A DNA stretch of 61,034 bases from Saccoglossus kowalevskii. Taxonomy: Eukaryota > Hemichordata > Enteropneusta > Harrimaniidae. How positions within the stretch are numbered: position 1 is the stretch's first letter; each line of letters starts with the position of its first letter. The notes beneath the pieces are model-generated. The model was not told the origin of the DNA. It searched no databases and worked only from the letters and a program-made list of their open reading frames with translations. A program made the position numbers and the translations under genes. Location: contig NW_003109115.1 of NCBI RefSeq assembly GCF_000003605.2, forward strand, positions 1,981-63,014, in the 5' to 3' direction. Positions 22,901 to 37,900 of this stretch are shown here, in pieces.

Positions 22901-25900
22901 TTACTCCATCAAATATGCATTTTTTTGTTCATTTTCATATTTTTATATTCATAAGGCCACACCGACTTAATTTTATGGATGACATCCGCGCGCGCATTAG
23001 TTTTCGTCTGTTCTCAAAAAAAAAACAAAAAAAATCTCCGACGAGTCTACACAGATCGGTTTTCTGTCGAAACTTGCCGACTCATATTGCCACAAAGCGC
23101 CGGCTTGTCGTAAAACTCGATTTGGACTACCTCAAAACATGCCAATTTTGTCGTAAATGATTCCAACATGGCGACCACGCCACCAAAATACGTGAGCATA
23201 AAAGTTCAGAGGAAAAACGGAGGGATTGTTGTAGACTGGTACGCAATTGACGTCGGCCAGGGAGATGTGGCGTTTACACAGCTATACGAGAGATTGGTAG
23301 CGGCAAGCGAGTTTCGCCCAGACAACTTTAAGGACATATTGTCCAGAGTGGCTATCCCGCGTTTCTTCTGCAATGATGAGAGAAATGGGAGAGGAGTGGA
23401 GGTGTATGATGGCCTAAAAGTTGGTCAGGCAACAAGTCAGTTCGGTTGTTTTGTTAGCATTGAAGTCGACAAAACTGCAAAGAAAGCAGAGGAAGTTCCG
23501 CTTTGGAGACGAAGAAAATTTTCTTCTTATTTTCTGGTTCGGATAATTTGCTTGCACACACAGTGCAATGTTTTGTTAGTTATTGTCATAAAGTAGTGAT
23601 ATGTACAACATGTACATGTGTACATTCTGCCTTGACTTGAATATGGTGTTCATGCTGTACCTTGAATGCAGTGTTTCTGACTGAAGATACTTCATCATGA
23701 CTACATGTACTAGAGCTTGTCTGAAATGGTTATACATGTGACAGTAATACAGTGCGAAAGGTGTACATCAACATGTGCCTCCTACAAATAAAGACTTCTT
23801 GTTATTTTTTTAGTACACTCTGTTCTGTGGTTCAATTCGTAATACCAGCTCCGCAGTCCTGTGGTTTTAGCAGCATTTTTTTTTTTTGGCAGAATTTTTT
23901 TTTTTTTCGCCCTCTCGCATTAGTTTTTGGGTCTCCAGAGGATGTCATCCATAAAATTAAATCAGTGTGGCCTAAATATATCACAAAAGTCACAAACGTC
24001 TTTGTGGTACAGATACATATAGGATAAAATGTTACGATGTAAATCCCTCTGTATGATATAATGTATATGTTATGTCATGTGATCTGATAGATTATAAGAC
24101 AGTGATCACTCTACTCGCCCAAATTTAAAATCCAGATAAGTTAACTATTATTCCCAAATCCATACCATTATGAAAAGGTTTAAAAACTGTAGCTCTCATA
24201 TTCACCTGTGTTACCATATTCAGAAGTGCCATTTTAATCTTCCAGGCCATTTAAAAAAACAAGGTCTGGTATCACCTTGTATTTACTCATTTAATGCAAC
24301 AATGATCAATTTTAAATAAATCAAAAATAATCACAAAAAATAGTTTAACAATAATAAAATATAGTGACATCTGCTAGAATGAGTTTTGGTTGTTCTCTCT
24401 CTGTTTGTTTCCATAGTGACAATGAAAATGTGCAGTAGGCATCTCTTAATGGATAACAACTGGTAAAACAAGTGTTACTAATAGAGAATAGGGAATCAAA
24501 AAAGATACCAAAAAAGTGATTTTTCATTTTAAAGATAGACATATAAATGAATTACATGACAATTACATAATCACTATTTGTATGAGAAATACTGCCAAAG
24601 ACTTTTCTGTAACATGGTGCACCCGGTCATAAGAATGTTGCCATGGTAACTCCATTGTGGTTGTATATAACCTGACATTTTGAATACTAGATGTCACACA
24701 TTATTTAGCTGTTTTCAAAAGAGTCTGATGAACTAATCCCCCATGCAAGCATTACATAGTTACTGTTGCAGGAAGTGGAGATTTCTGAATGCGAACTTTT
24801 AAAAGCAAACACAATAAAAACAGTTTATTTTCAAACATTTAAGAACAGGAAAGCAACCTTTTTTTGATGGCTTACTAACTGCTATTTAAGCTAGTATCAC
24901 TGATTATTTTTGTATTTAAGTATATTTTTTTAGGAGTCCATTCCAGACATCGAATATTACTCTGGTCTCTTGACCTTGCTTATGTACAAATTACAAGCAC
25001 AAATGGTACATAGAGTGACAAAACAGGTCTAATTTAACTTGGGCAAGCATATTGTAAAACATGTATTTTTGGCTAGCATGTTATTTTAGGTAATAAGAAA
25101 TATTGCTAATTAAAATAAAGTATATTCTCATAATGAGATAGTTGACACTTTATCTAAATTATAATTTTGTTAATTTATGCATCAAATTTGCTAAATTTGC
25201 ATATAGCTATTTCAACACGTTTACAGCAGATTGTTGAAGAGACGCAAAAAGGTTCCATTCAACATAAAAGTGGTTCTTAGAAGATGTATAAGTATAACAG
25301 ATTATATGTTTTATTTAAATGAAATTTTTTTTTTAACTGCTGATAATAAAGGATTTGCCTCAGTACGATATCAGATGAGTAGTTAATTATACGTCATTGT
25401 GAAGAATAATTTGATCATCCACACACTACATCAAGATATAACCACTCAATTTTTATATTGTCTTATACTCTAAACATAATTAATACAGAGCATAATAACT
25501 ACATTTGTATAATCCAACCACCAATAACATAATTAATTTTTCAGCCAATCAATGACCCATCCACTTTGTGGCTAAAAATAGCCTGTAACCATGGAAATGA
25601 CCTTATGAATTTATTAGTAATTCCTTCATCGGAAGTTTGACCATGGCCTATTATGGTCTATGATTTGACAATATGATTAAATATAACATACACATTTAAA
25701 GCGATGTGTGCCTGCTGCACATACACATGTAACATAGTAATTAATTAAAAACAAATAATTGAATAGTTACTTGTGATTAGCAGTGACAAAGTAATGCTTG
25801 GTGTAGTTTTGGTCAGAATGTTGTTTAGATAATGGTCAAAAAACTATGAATTGAAGCAATCAGTATGCACTTTATGTCATATGACCATAACAGTCTCTAC

Positions 25901-28900
25901 TCACAAATCACTTTGCTAAGAATAAATGTAGCAGTTTAATATCCTTTCACGTAATACATATTTGAGAAGATCTGCTTACAATATAATGTAATAACATGAT
26001 ATTTATACAACAACCAGACAGAAATGATTAAATTAAATATCTAGGGAACAATTAATTAATTTACACATTGTAAACACTGCATATATATCAAATAATTTCA
26101 CACGAAACAGAGCCTGGTTGGTATTAAAACATGTATTGTATTAGTGGAAAAAAACAAGGTACAGAAATTGCATAATCATATTTGTAAACTCAAGTGTGGG
26201 AAATATTGTGATGGTGCTGATGACATAGCTGGCATCTTCACAGATGTGATTTTACCAAGATTTATTTAATTTGGTATAATTAAACAGACAACAAAAATAC
26301 CACTAAAATGTTTTCATTCATTGACCAGATGACAACTAATTATTTTCCCATTGTTATATTACATGTATATCATATTCCATTTTTATATTTTTAATATTCT
26401 TATAGTATTCACTAGTAAACAGGAAATTGATAAACATGATTTGGATCGCCAAACACAACTTTATATTTGTTAGGCCTTACTAATGGTAGTATTTTTAGTA
26501 ACACTTTACATTAAAAATATCAAAAGGCAATACTTTATCGATGATCTCACCAGGAGGTAATTATATGACTGTAAGTTAATTGGATCGTTAGTGGTTGTGG
26601 TATAGCAGGTCTAATGATTATATTTACTTTGCTATGTTGATACAGCTTATACAGTTTCACTTTAGTACACATACATGGCTGCCATGTCGTCATCTACACA
26701 CCCACACAATTCACAAAAGCTATTTTAATAACAAACACACATCCTTTCCTATTCACAAAGGTTTTGACATATAAAAAAAAAAAAAATACTGTGAAATTCT
26801 TTATTTCTGCTTGGATTTTATTTTGGCTATTCTCGCTGAAGGGATTTTTTAGTGAAAATAAAATCCAGCAAATATACCTTTTTTTTCTATACCGTATTTC
26901 ACATTCAACTCATCAATAATCAGTATAAATAAATTCCATAAAAAAACATTCAAAAAACCTTTTCAGTGAAAATTAATTCCAGCCAAAAAACAGTATTTTA
27001 CAGAGATCAATACAAAAACTTGACAGAAATCAATAAAAAAAAAAAACTAATTAATACCATTATTAAATTTAAATTGTTGCCTGCAAGAAGTATTCAACAT
27101 TTGATGAATTGAGACCATTCTCATGGACCAAATATCAAACCTATGTGAGTGAAACCTATTAAAAACTATCTTGACAGCTGCATCCATAGTTTCTAATGTT
27201 CACTTCTACCAAATGATATGATTTTCCCTTACTCGTGGGATTACAACAATTTTTTCCTTGCAAAAGAAAACCAGTTTACTGTATTTTAGTTTATCTTTCA
27301 AGCTGAATCAAAGCACAAATTGTCTCAGAATACATCCCTGACACACAGACTTCAAGTGATGCAACTAATTATGCTAATTTTCTGGTACGTCATTGATGCA
27401 ACAAAAAATCATGCATTAACAGAGATATTAAAAAACATCTTAATTTAGGTATGGAATAAGTAATTTTGTAAAATAAAAATTCACATTTTATAAATAAAAT
27501 AAATGGAATGAAAGGCCCCCAACATTTTAGTGTCTTCAGAATTCCCATACACTGTTAATTTTCTCCATAAGTGCAATCATTGCAAGGCATTTTTAGCAGT
27601 TTTTATGCTTGAAATTGGGTATCCTTAGATCCTTGTATACCGATACATGTACAAGCCCTGACCATTACTGCAACAACGCCACAATTTTAATATAATGTTT
27701 GCAGTCTTCTCTTAAATCCTTATGCTTGATCCCACTTAGTCTACTACATGTACATAGTTTCACTTGGAATTTATTGTTGCTTATTTATATAGGTGGGTGA
27801 ATCAGTACAAATAAAATACAAATACTGTTTATTGTAATTAATAATATTATAGCCAAGCAACAGTTTCTGTCATTGAATGTCACAGTTGTTTCTCCTGACC
27901 TTTTGTTATGGCAAAAATATCCAATGCGCTAATACTGTGTAAATCCTGAGTCTCCCAAAGTCATATGCATTAGAGGCCAGGGACAGTAAAGTGGTTAACC
28001 CTATTTAGGAGTTAAACCCAGGAAGAATTTGGACTTGGTTTGACCTTAAGTGACATGAACTTACCTCATAATGTTCATACTCCTCTACGTCAAATGTATC
28101 AAAGTGAAAGAAACCATTGTCTAAAGCTCTATCTATTGCTTTCAGACAGTCTAAAAGTGTAAGATTGTATGTACACGAACCGAACGATGCATCCCTGAAA
28201 TTGAGAGGAAAAAATTATTAAATATTAATGTACGAGACATGACATGATTCAGAATAATTAATTAATGCAGTATCCCTGTAATAACCTCATTATCATACAT
28301 CTGTCAGCAAAAACAATAGAAGTCTGTAAAATGATGTATGAACGCGTTGAAAAGTATTTTTTATTTGGAAAATTTGTCTTATGTTTATGCAGCAACAATT
28401 TAGCGTGTAACTAAAATAAAATTATATCAATGAATGATCAAAGAATTTGAATGATAAAGATTATCACGAGAATGTAGCAAAGCATGTACTCCAGTGATAC
28501 CGGACGGCATCCACCTCTGCTACACGTCCAACAAAATAAACATTGTACTACCTTTGTGCATACTTTTGCAGTATTCTCATAATAACCTCATATTATCACA
28601 TGATTATGGACCAGGTTTGAAAGTGATGCTCAAAACCAAAGTGGCTACAGAACAGACAATCTTGGTTTATATAAATATAGTGTGAAGTGTTTATTATATT
28701 TGGGATTATATATTATAGGATTATTTGTTCATTTTATAGGAGCTCTTACGTCTGAGCACCTACTCATTTCCAAAGAGGTCCAAGACAGAAAGAAGCTGAC
28801 TACACATAACCAAATCCTCACTCTTCATACCAGAATAGACAGTTTCATTTCAATGCAGTCACTCACATTGCAGTGATATAAAGTGCAAAGACAAAAATGC

Positions 28901-31900
28901 ATGAAAGATATGCATGTACAAATGTATGAGTTCACAGAGTAAAATGGATGGAAAACTTTGTGGTTAGTATTGGTTGCATAGTTTATTTTTCAATCAAATA
29001 AACAAAAAGCAATATTAAATAATCAGATAATTCGAAGATTTAACAAAACCAAGACACCCAACAGTCCAGGAATCCATTCAATGTTCATATAACCACTGAA
29101 CTATGTCCCAATAATAACATATGACCTCATTCAAAGTGTCATATTCTTACAAACTTATAAACGTATATTTAAGAGTATTAGACATGACACAATGGTAGAT
29201 AAATTGCAGCAATGAAAACACGAGGTCATTGGCAGTTTGCATTATATGAACTACCAAACACATTTATTGGTAACCATGGCAATAAAGCCTATTGTTCCTA
29301 TTCTGTGCCATATATACAGCGCAATAACAATCGTTTGTTTCAGACGAATAAAAAGGTTTTCACGAATTGAGTGAACTTTTATATGCATGTAAATTACCAA
29401 TGGAATTTCCTGTGCCAAATGTTATTGCTTTGGTCGTTTCAGATTTTGGCTTTTCAGGAAAACCACCTCCTTAAACAGTTCTTTGTCAAAATAATTTAAG
29501 TCATTACTGCAGAATTGACTGGGTGAACAGTAGGAATGTTTTCTGACCATGGCACTGATTGCAGCATTTATACATGTACTCAAATCACATCGTTCAGCAA
29601 TTTATGAACAAAATAATGAACCTTGTCACATGAGGAAGAACTTGTACTAGAGTTGTAAAGTTGTATGTGCACTACATGTAAACAGAGAACAAAATATTTT
29701 GTATCTCTGCCTTATACGCCTTGAATATACAAGACGATTGTCTCATAGACTGTAAACTTTACGAACAATTTCTGATCCACATGCATGTATTATGTTATGT
29801 GAAAATAGTTCTTTTAGTCCTATTCAGTGCACACACCCACCCATCTGCATATATCAAAGATGGTAGGCTCTGCTATTGTATATCTTTGAAAGCAACCATT
29901 CTAAATATTAATAATCTTTGTGGTATAAAATTAATCTCTGCAATTGAACACACCTTGAACCACGTTTGATTATGACTGATTATGAGCCTCCTTATCCCTA
30001 TTTACAAAAAAGGAGTTTTCATACGTGGAAAGAACACAACTGCATTCCATGTTAATGAACTCAGGATGTAAAACAACCTGGCGAGAGGCCCATAAGACAT
30101 TTTGTATGAAAAGATGATAGGTGTCCATCAGGCAGAAAATTGAAAACATTTTAATCAAGAATTAAAACTACTCTTCCTAGGAGCAAGAGCATAAAACCAG
30201 CCAAGCATAAAACAACTTGAATATTTAATGATCAAGGAAATGCATGTGGAGTCAAATATCTTGATGCCCTACACCTAAATATCTTGATGCCCTTAGTGAC
30301 ACTTTGTTCATGTCATCTTTAGTTGCCTTTTACAAAACCCACATTTTCTTTCCATAATTCTTTAAAGAAATGACTAATTTGGTCTGTAATTAGCAAAGAA
30401 GTTTAAAAACATAGATAGAAATGTATTAAATATTGCACACTCAAATTATGGAAGAAGTTAGGTTAGAGTTCAAGGGGTTGACACGAGAGGGGTGTGTAAG
30501 TCGCAATATTACATTGTACACGCAAGTTTAAACCATAACTGGTTAAGTCGATACATAAGTACATTGTACATGGATTTGGCAGGATGAAGGTTAAACCCTA
30601 TGTGATAGGCTAGTTGAATTTTTAATGGCTATAAATGTTTCAAGCTACCAGTGTTAAATTTAATTCTGACATTTGTTGAGGTATTTTTAAACAAATTTCA
30701 AATTGTCATTAAAATTTAGAATTGAAATTGTTAGCCAACAAGGAAACGAAGCTGCCTTATTGTAAACTATACCTGCAAATTCTTGACCACATATTTTTAG
30801 ATCATATATCACTCAGACAGCAGTACACAATGCTGTTATTGTTTACCAAATCAGATAAGGTGAAATTCCAACATTTTCAGGTGCAAAACGATTGGTGTCC
30901 TGTGACCAGAACTATTTTTAGACCAGCATGTATGATGTAATGTGTCAGCTTAAAGTGGAATACCATATTAGCTCTATCTTTATTAGAAGATCATGTAAGC
31001 TAAACACATGATTTATTTTAATCATAAGAATTATAGTGCAACAATGTCGTTTAGGTTTCTTGTTGTTGTCAACCGTTTGCATCAATAATTTCTCATTAAA
31101 AATTCATATTCATGAATCTGTCAATTAAAAAGCGTAAAAAAATAAGCACACTTAAGAAAATGATGTAAGCACATGCATTTTCAAATACGATACATGCATT
31201 TCTCAATGTACTGTACAGACCAGGAAATTATGGTATTGTGTGTGCAGAAAACATCAGGAGACAGTGAATGGACAATGCATTGTGCCTAAAACATCTGCAA
31301 GTCTTTATCGTCACAAATGTGGCAGATTGATGAACCAAATTGTCTTTTATTCAACAGAAGTGCTCTCTTTGAGTTTTATCAGAAAAAGACACACACAACA
31401 CCAAATGAGTGCATATAGAGAAAGAAAAAATTCTAAATACAGGAATTAAAGTGTGAGAATAATGTCTCTTTCGTGTAGCATTCAGGTGTTAAAGTACCTG
31501 TACAAATTTCCATTATTACAAGCACATATCTGAATTCCACTTAAGATTATTGCAGTTTCATGCATAGCTAAAAAGGCAGTATTACGATGGTCATGGGAAA
31601 GTGGGTAGCAGCATTAATTAACAAAATGCAACAAAGTGCATCATGACGAAATGAATCATCGATACCCAGCCTCCTTAATCTTATGATTTATGAAATGGTG
31701 TCAAAAGTTAATAGATGAGTTGAAAGAAATATTAGCACTAGATATCTTGTGTACATAGAAACATGAGGAGAGGTGACCTCACACATGGCACCAACAACAG
31801 GTGACACACAGTCAAATATAAATAATCCAAAGTCATATAAAACAATTATAGCAACAAATGAAACAGGATTTCATTCTACATTGTAGAGACTGATTGAGAA

Positions 31901-34900
31901 AGTAACTGGTAATCATATTTATTGTAATCAGATATATTTTTTGGTTAATATTAATCGATATCTATATAAAAATAACAATTATATATACAACAATAGAACA
32001 TTTTGGAAAATCTACTTGCAATAAATAGGTTAGACATTTCTCTGAAGTATTCATTGTTTATGTAGACTGTTTTAGAGCATGCACGTGGCAACCACTAAAC
32101 CCCCATCTACAAATTCTCATTTGCATTTGCATCTTGCACAATTCCAGATTTGGAAATTTTTACAAGAAACCAGTTCCAGCAAAAAACGAATTACCGTACT
32201 CATATTGTGACATTATGTTTGAAATAACAGCAGTATTTTGACTATTGTGGTCACATGGAGATAATCACTATGTATTTCTTAACCAAGCCTGTAGGGTAAC
32301 AGATTTGACTTGTAAGCCGCATACCATTGAACTCCCAAGTAAATTATTCCATACACTCCAGTGCCCCAGTAATGAATTGAACATTATACCTTGGGGCTTA
32401 ATAAATTGACAAGCAATTTTCCAATCAGGGTTAATACAACTGAAGGCAATCAGTTTAATGCCATTAGTCTGTAACAACACGGTATGGGAAAATTACATTT
32501 CAAATACAGCTGTAATAGAAACCCGCTACGTCAGAGCACTGGAATGGATAACTGCTAAGGATAAAATTGTGTCCATGCTGACTTGTTAAGCTACTCTACA
32601 AACATGAGATGTCAGCAAAATGTACAGTTATATACAGGTAGAAATTTAAACACAGTAAGGCAAGGTTGGGGAGAAAGCACATAATTGTACCAGTGTTTGC
32701 ATAAGTGGTAAATACACTGAAGGAATACCGGTCTGTCCTTTTTTTTATAACAATAGGGACAACATCCTTGCTTTGTATCTCGCTGTAACCTGGAAACATG
32801 TTAGCTCTTTAATTGTTCGGCCATGTAAAGAGACCGCTCACAGTGTCAGCAACTGCACACGCATTACAGTATTCTAGAGAAATTTGGCAACAGAGCCAAC
32901 ACAGTAGGGGGTTGGAGTTGAATAATAGGCGAATATTACCCAGTATCTAGGGTGCAGTTAAATCCATAAATTGTTTAAATTGAAACTATAGCCAGGAATT
33001 TTATAAATGGGGGTTGGGTGAAAAAAGCGAAAAGGGTTGGTACGTAATTAGTTGAATTGTATATTGTATTTGCTTTATTGCCAGAGCTTCTGCAAAAGTC
33101 CTGTTAACAGTTAATCACAACAGGAGTGAACTACAGGATTGTGTCACTGGGCTTCTTTGGAGTGGGAGTCACAGAAAACATTAGGAAATCTTACAGTCTC
33201 TGAAAACATCATCTAATGGCAACAATTCTTTGGATTCAAACAAACTTACAAACTGAAATAAAACTGAACTTAAAGTAAACACAGGTAACTGCATGGACAT
33301 TTCTCACAACAGTGGTATGCTGGCAACCACTGTTACACAGAGATTATGTTGGCCCACAGACATGTTTGCTGGAGGAGGAGGGGGGGGTAATAAATTAATA
33401 AAACCATTCAAGACAGTAAAATCAGCAAAACTAAAACAAACATTCAGTGAAAATGTAATATTTCTTGTACTTTGATTGATTTCCACTATTTTAGGACAAG
33501 AGTACCGGTATATTCAAATTCCAGGTTCTTTTAGATAGCACTTATCAAGTGATACAGCAAAATAATAACCTAGTGTGTAATGAATTTGTATGTACCAAAC
33601 AGGAAATCCAGTTTAAAAAAAAGACACACAATTCTTAAGCTTTTGAAATCCTTATTTTTCACCAAACTCAACACCCACCAACATACATATAGAATGAAAT
33701 AAATGTAGACTAAAAGGAAACCTGGAAACCATTAAAACTCTGAGATGTGGCAGTCTTGAAAAAGTACATACGGAAAACAAATTAAAACACCCTTTGTGGT
33801 TTCCATGACAACAATAATAAACAAACCAACCAAACTAAGTACACATTAAAGACAACCAAAGTTATAGCACGTTTTATTTTTGTATACCGGTAATTTGTGA
33901 TTCGGATAGAGCCCTGAATCATTGTCAAAAATAGCATACGTGTCATGGTACTAAAAGATTGTTACTGGAATACAGAGCTGTTAAGTCACGACTGTTATAC
34001 CAGTTATTGTGAAAGACCGTTGCCATAAAACTGTTAGGAAGCTCACTACCTGACACTGCGACAGTGAAATACAAAAACACAATAACCCTATAGGGTCAAA
34101 GTACACCCTATTATCAAGACCATTGCAAATGGTATATGTGACCAACAAAACATAACAGCTTATTTGTTTGGCTTCCAGCGAAAACACCGAGTCCTGTGTT
34201 GATATGATTGAAAAGACCATACTACTTCATACAATCAATATGTAAATAAGTTTACAAGCATATGAGCTGTCACGTGTATGCCACCAACCCACTCACCCAA
34301 ACATCCACCCACTCCTATTCTGATTTCAACCTGATGATACTGAAGCATGTAGTGAATGACAAATATATTCCTATAAGCATGAATATTATTTAGATTTAGA
34401 AGTGGGCATGTACTGATGTTACTGATTGTGGTTGTACAAAATGTTAATCTGTAGCAGTCTGTTTTTGTACAACATGCCTGACATTTGTTTTCCATTGTCA
34501 ACATTTTTACTGATATTGTAGTGATAAAACACCATTATGACATAATCAGTTACACGGGATGATTTATGCTTTTTATCAACACATTTCGGTAATCCCAAAT
34601 TGTTACCTAACCTTCGAGACACACACAGTAACAGCCAAGCATTAGATCTACATCAGCCAAGTAAAATGAAATCAGTACAAATCACAGATATAAAACATCA
34701 TGGTCACACGGCTCTCATGGGAGCAAGAGAACCATAACAAGACCCGTGACAAACAATATTTTAAACTCACAAAGATCAAATTTGTATATTAAATTATTCA
34801 TAATACAATGAAGGACAAACTTAATGTTAATTTCACATAGACAAAATCTTGCAAATTTCAAGATACAGTGAGAATTGTGAAATTTTGTAGTCATTTTGTA

Positions 34901-37900
34901 AAATTTTACTGGGTTAAATCCAGAGTCATTCATTTTTGTGAAATTTTACTGTAATACATCCAGTCAGTGAAATTTTATCTTCAAGAACATCTTTAAATTA
35001 TCAAATCACTGGCATTTCTAGCTGTGAAAATTAAACAGCCCACGGTAGTATTGTATTGTAGTTTATGTATTACCACATTTATCTTGATATACTTATACCC
35101 AGGCATTACACATAATGCACGCTACACTGAATATATGTCATGCGTATACATTGCAGTCAAAATTGTCAAAATTGAATATTAATAGACCAATTTTAAAGAA
35201 TAATTTTAAATAATAAATAAAACAATTTAACCCTGCTCATCCAATTGTGTCTTCAACCCCCATGCATTGAATGGAACATTCTTACATGTTATGAATATTG
35301 ATAGATGACCTAAATTTGAAAATGAAAAGAAAAGCAAATTGAATAATGGTTGACTTTATATATGGACAAACAACTTGCATGAACAGATTGGAAATGAGGC
35401 AAGGGAAAGAAAACTTCACTCTAGTCATTTGGTTACATGCATGCCTTGGATTCATTATTTGTTAGATGTCTACATGTAGAAAAAAACTTGCAGCATTGAA
35501 TGACGTTTAGAAATGGAAGCCATTTGTATAAAAAAATAAACAGTAAGATTTGAATTAATGCCAGACATTATAAAGTCTAATGGTTATTGATACCTAGTTT
35601 ATCATACCAAGCACAAATCTGAAAACTTGCATTTAACAGCTCAGATGATGTTGTAACAGATTTGGTGATTTATTTGAATGGACTCGATTAACATAACAAA
35701 TACTGATGATTGATTGAACAATAATAATCTAGCACATAAATTCTCATGCTTCCTAAAAAAAATTATGTAATGAAAAAAATGCTGCTGATTTGAGGTTAAT
35801 GTGCTATTATATCTGCTATTCTAATAGAGCAAATACGGTACAGAGATTGTCTATGCTGGATTTGATGTGTTTGTTTTGATATCCAGTTTGCTCACCCATG
35901 CTCTGACTTGTGCAATCATACCAGAATCCCTGATGAAACTAAATCCAACATTAAATATTATTAAATAACAAAATACGATAGCATTAGGAGAGTATTAATT
36001 ATCATCACTGCATATAGAAAATTTGTCAGCTGATCTGAAATATGAAACCATTTCACATATGCAATAAGTAGGAATGATTAACAACATACAATTCTCTGCA
36101 GGAAAAATTTTAAACTGTAAACAAAGTGAATTCCAAAAATTAAAAGTTAATAAAAACTTCACATATTTTGTGAGTAACCTTGGATCAAAAAATTTAATTT
36201 GAATAAGTAACAAAAATAACTGATACTTGCAATATTGATTAGAGAATGTTAGTAAATGTTTATTAGGCATGGTGAACAACACAGCTGCTAATACCGGACA
36301 ACTGTAAGCAGCAAAGATACATTGTAGTTGAGACATTTATTATTCTCAAAACATTTGTTGATGAAACTATCCTAGCTCACACCGGAAGATTTGTCAATGC
36401 TATCTTTTTAAAAGGGCTTCAACATAGCGCACAGAAAAAAATATATTTATGTATTTTTAACATCAACATATTTGCTCTATTATTATCTATTGTCCAATTT
36501 AGAAGGTAGCTATAACGATGGGGTTGAAAAAAAGTTAACGTTTCAGTATAAGTTGCATTTGTTTCAGACACAAAATTATAGCACAGAGGTGAATTTATGG
36601 TAACAATACTTGTACATGTAGCTATAGCAACGGAAGATGGAAAAATATCACTTTATGGTAAAAAATTATTTAACATACAATTGTACAGTGAAAGAGATTT
36701 TTGCTTAAGGTGTGCTCCTAATTCCACATTGTTTCTCATAAAATACAGTATACTGATAATCACACAGAACACAGTGCCACAAGGCTACCTACATAAATAA
36801 GAAATTGATGCCTGCAGCAGTAAAGTATCAATTTACGTTTTATTGACTACTGTCGCATGAAATCCAAAACAATATATAATACACTTTCACAAAATAATAT
36901 TATTCTTACCTGAATGGTAAATATGGGGGATTATTGCCAGCTACCAGAGGACGATACGCTTCCTCGGGAGTCTTCTTTAAATATATTATCTATAATCAAA
37001 AAAAATACAAGTTTATATGAATACATACTGCCCATTATCTGTCACAACAGAAGGTATATATTGTGTCTTGATAGTGTAAATGAATAAAACTACACCGAGA
37101 ACTGGAAAGTTACAAAATATGGGCTTATCTGCATAAAATTCACTTTCCATTTCCCCAAAAATATAGTAGGTATTTCATTTGACTACTGTAGAATACTTTA
37201 TTTTCACTTGGAATTTATTTTCGGATGATTTCACATTCAACTCCTCAAAAATCAGTGAAAATAAATTCCATACAAAACACCCAAAAAGCCTTTTCTGCAA
37301 AAATTAATTCCAGCTAAAATAAAGTCTTCTACAGTATATAATATTATGTGCACACATATTATTTTTGTTTGTCATCACTCTCGCTAATATTTATCTCTGA
37401 ATTAAAGTAAAAAAGATTGTGTGTATAGTGTTGACATGTAGCAAATCACACAGGAATTCAAACTCCATTTTAATGTATTTTTCAATATAGTCATAAAACA
37501 GTGCATGAATTGAAATTCACCTTTACTACATACTACAATGTAAAATAACCCATCCCAATATCGAACACATTGTCCCTTAAATTGCATGTGAATATCTACC
37601 CCTCTCCCATAAGTGGTATGATCCAACATTAGGTAAATAAAAGCTAATTACAAGCTCATGATATGGGATTGAAAAACAAAGAGTAATGATTAGGTGACCC
37701 TCACCAGAACTCAATTTACAATTTAATATATTCACTGTCTCAATTAATTAACACTTTAATTTCTGAATATACTTCAGGGATGATGAGCATAAAAACAGTA
37801 ATGAGGTCGGTCAAGATGAAATGAAATGCGGTATGGATGAAAGATTTAACAATCCTATTTTTCTGCAAAATTTAATAAAAAGAAAAAAATAATCATGTCA

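Larger units (their letters stand above)
20713..28064 (-). other. CDC14: CDC14 intron 6 (7.35 kb)
   Basis: The most element-rich intron: 369 bp transposon, 51 bp minisatellite, 1,022 bp ORF-bearing transposon, X-box-like palindrome and family A copy 3. The remainder (24,000-26,780) is plain AT-rich sequence with nothing I recognise. Confidence 0.85.

Noticed and set aside
34860-34980. Repeated GTGAAATTTTACTG words as a fifth family A copy
   Set aside because: Shares only AT-rich words; lacks the CTGTAGAATAC ends and the block order.
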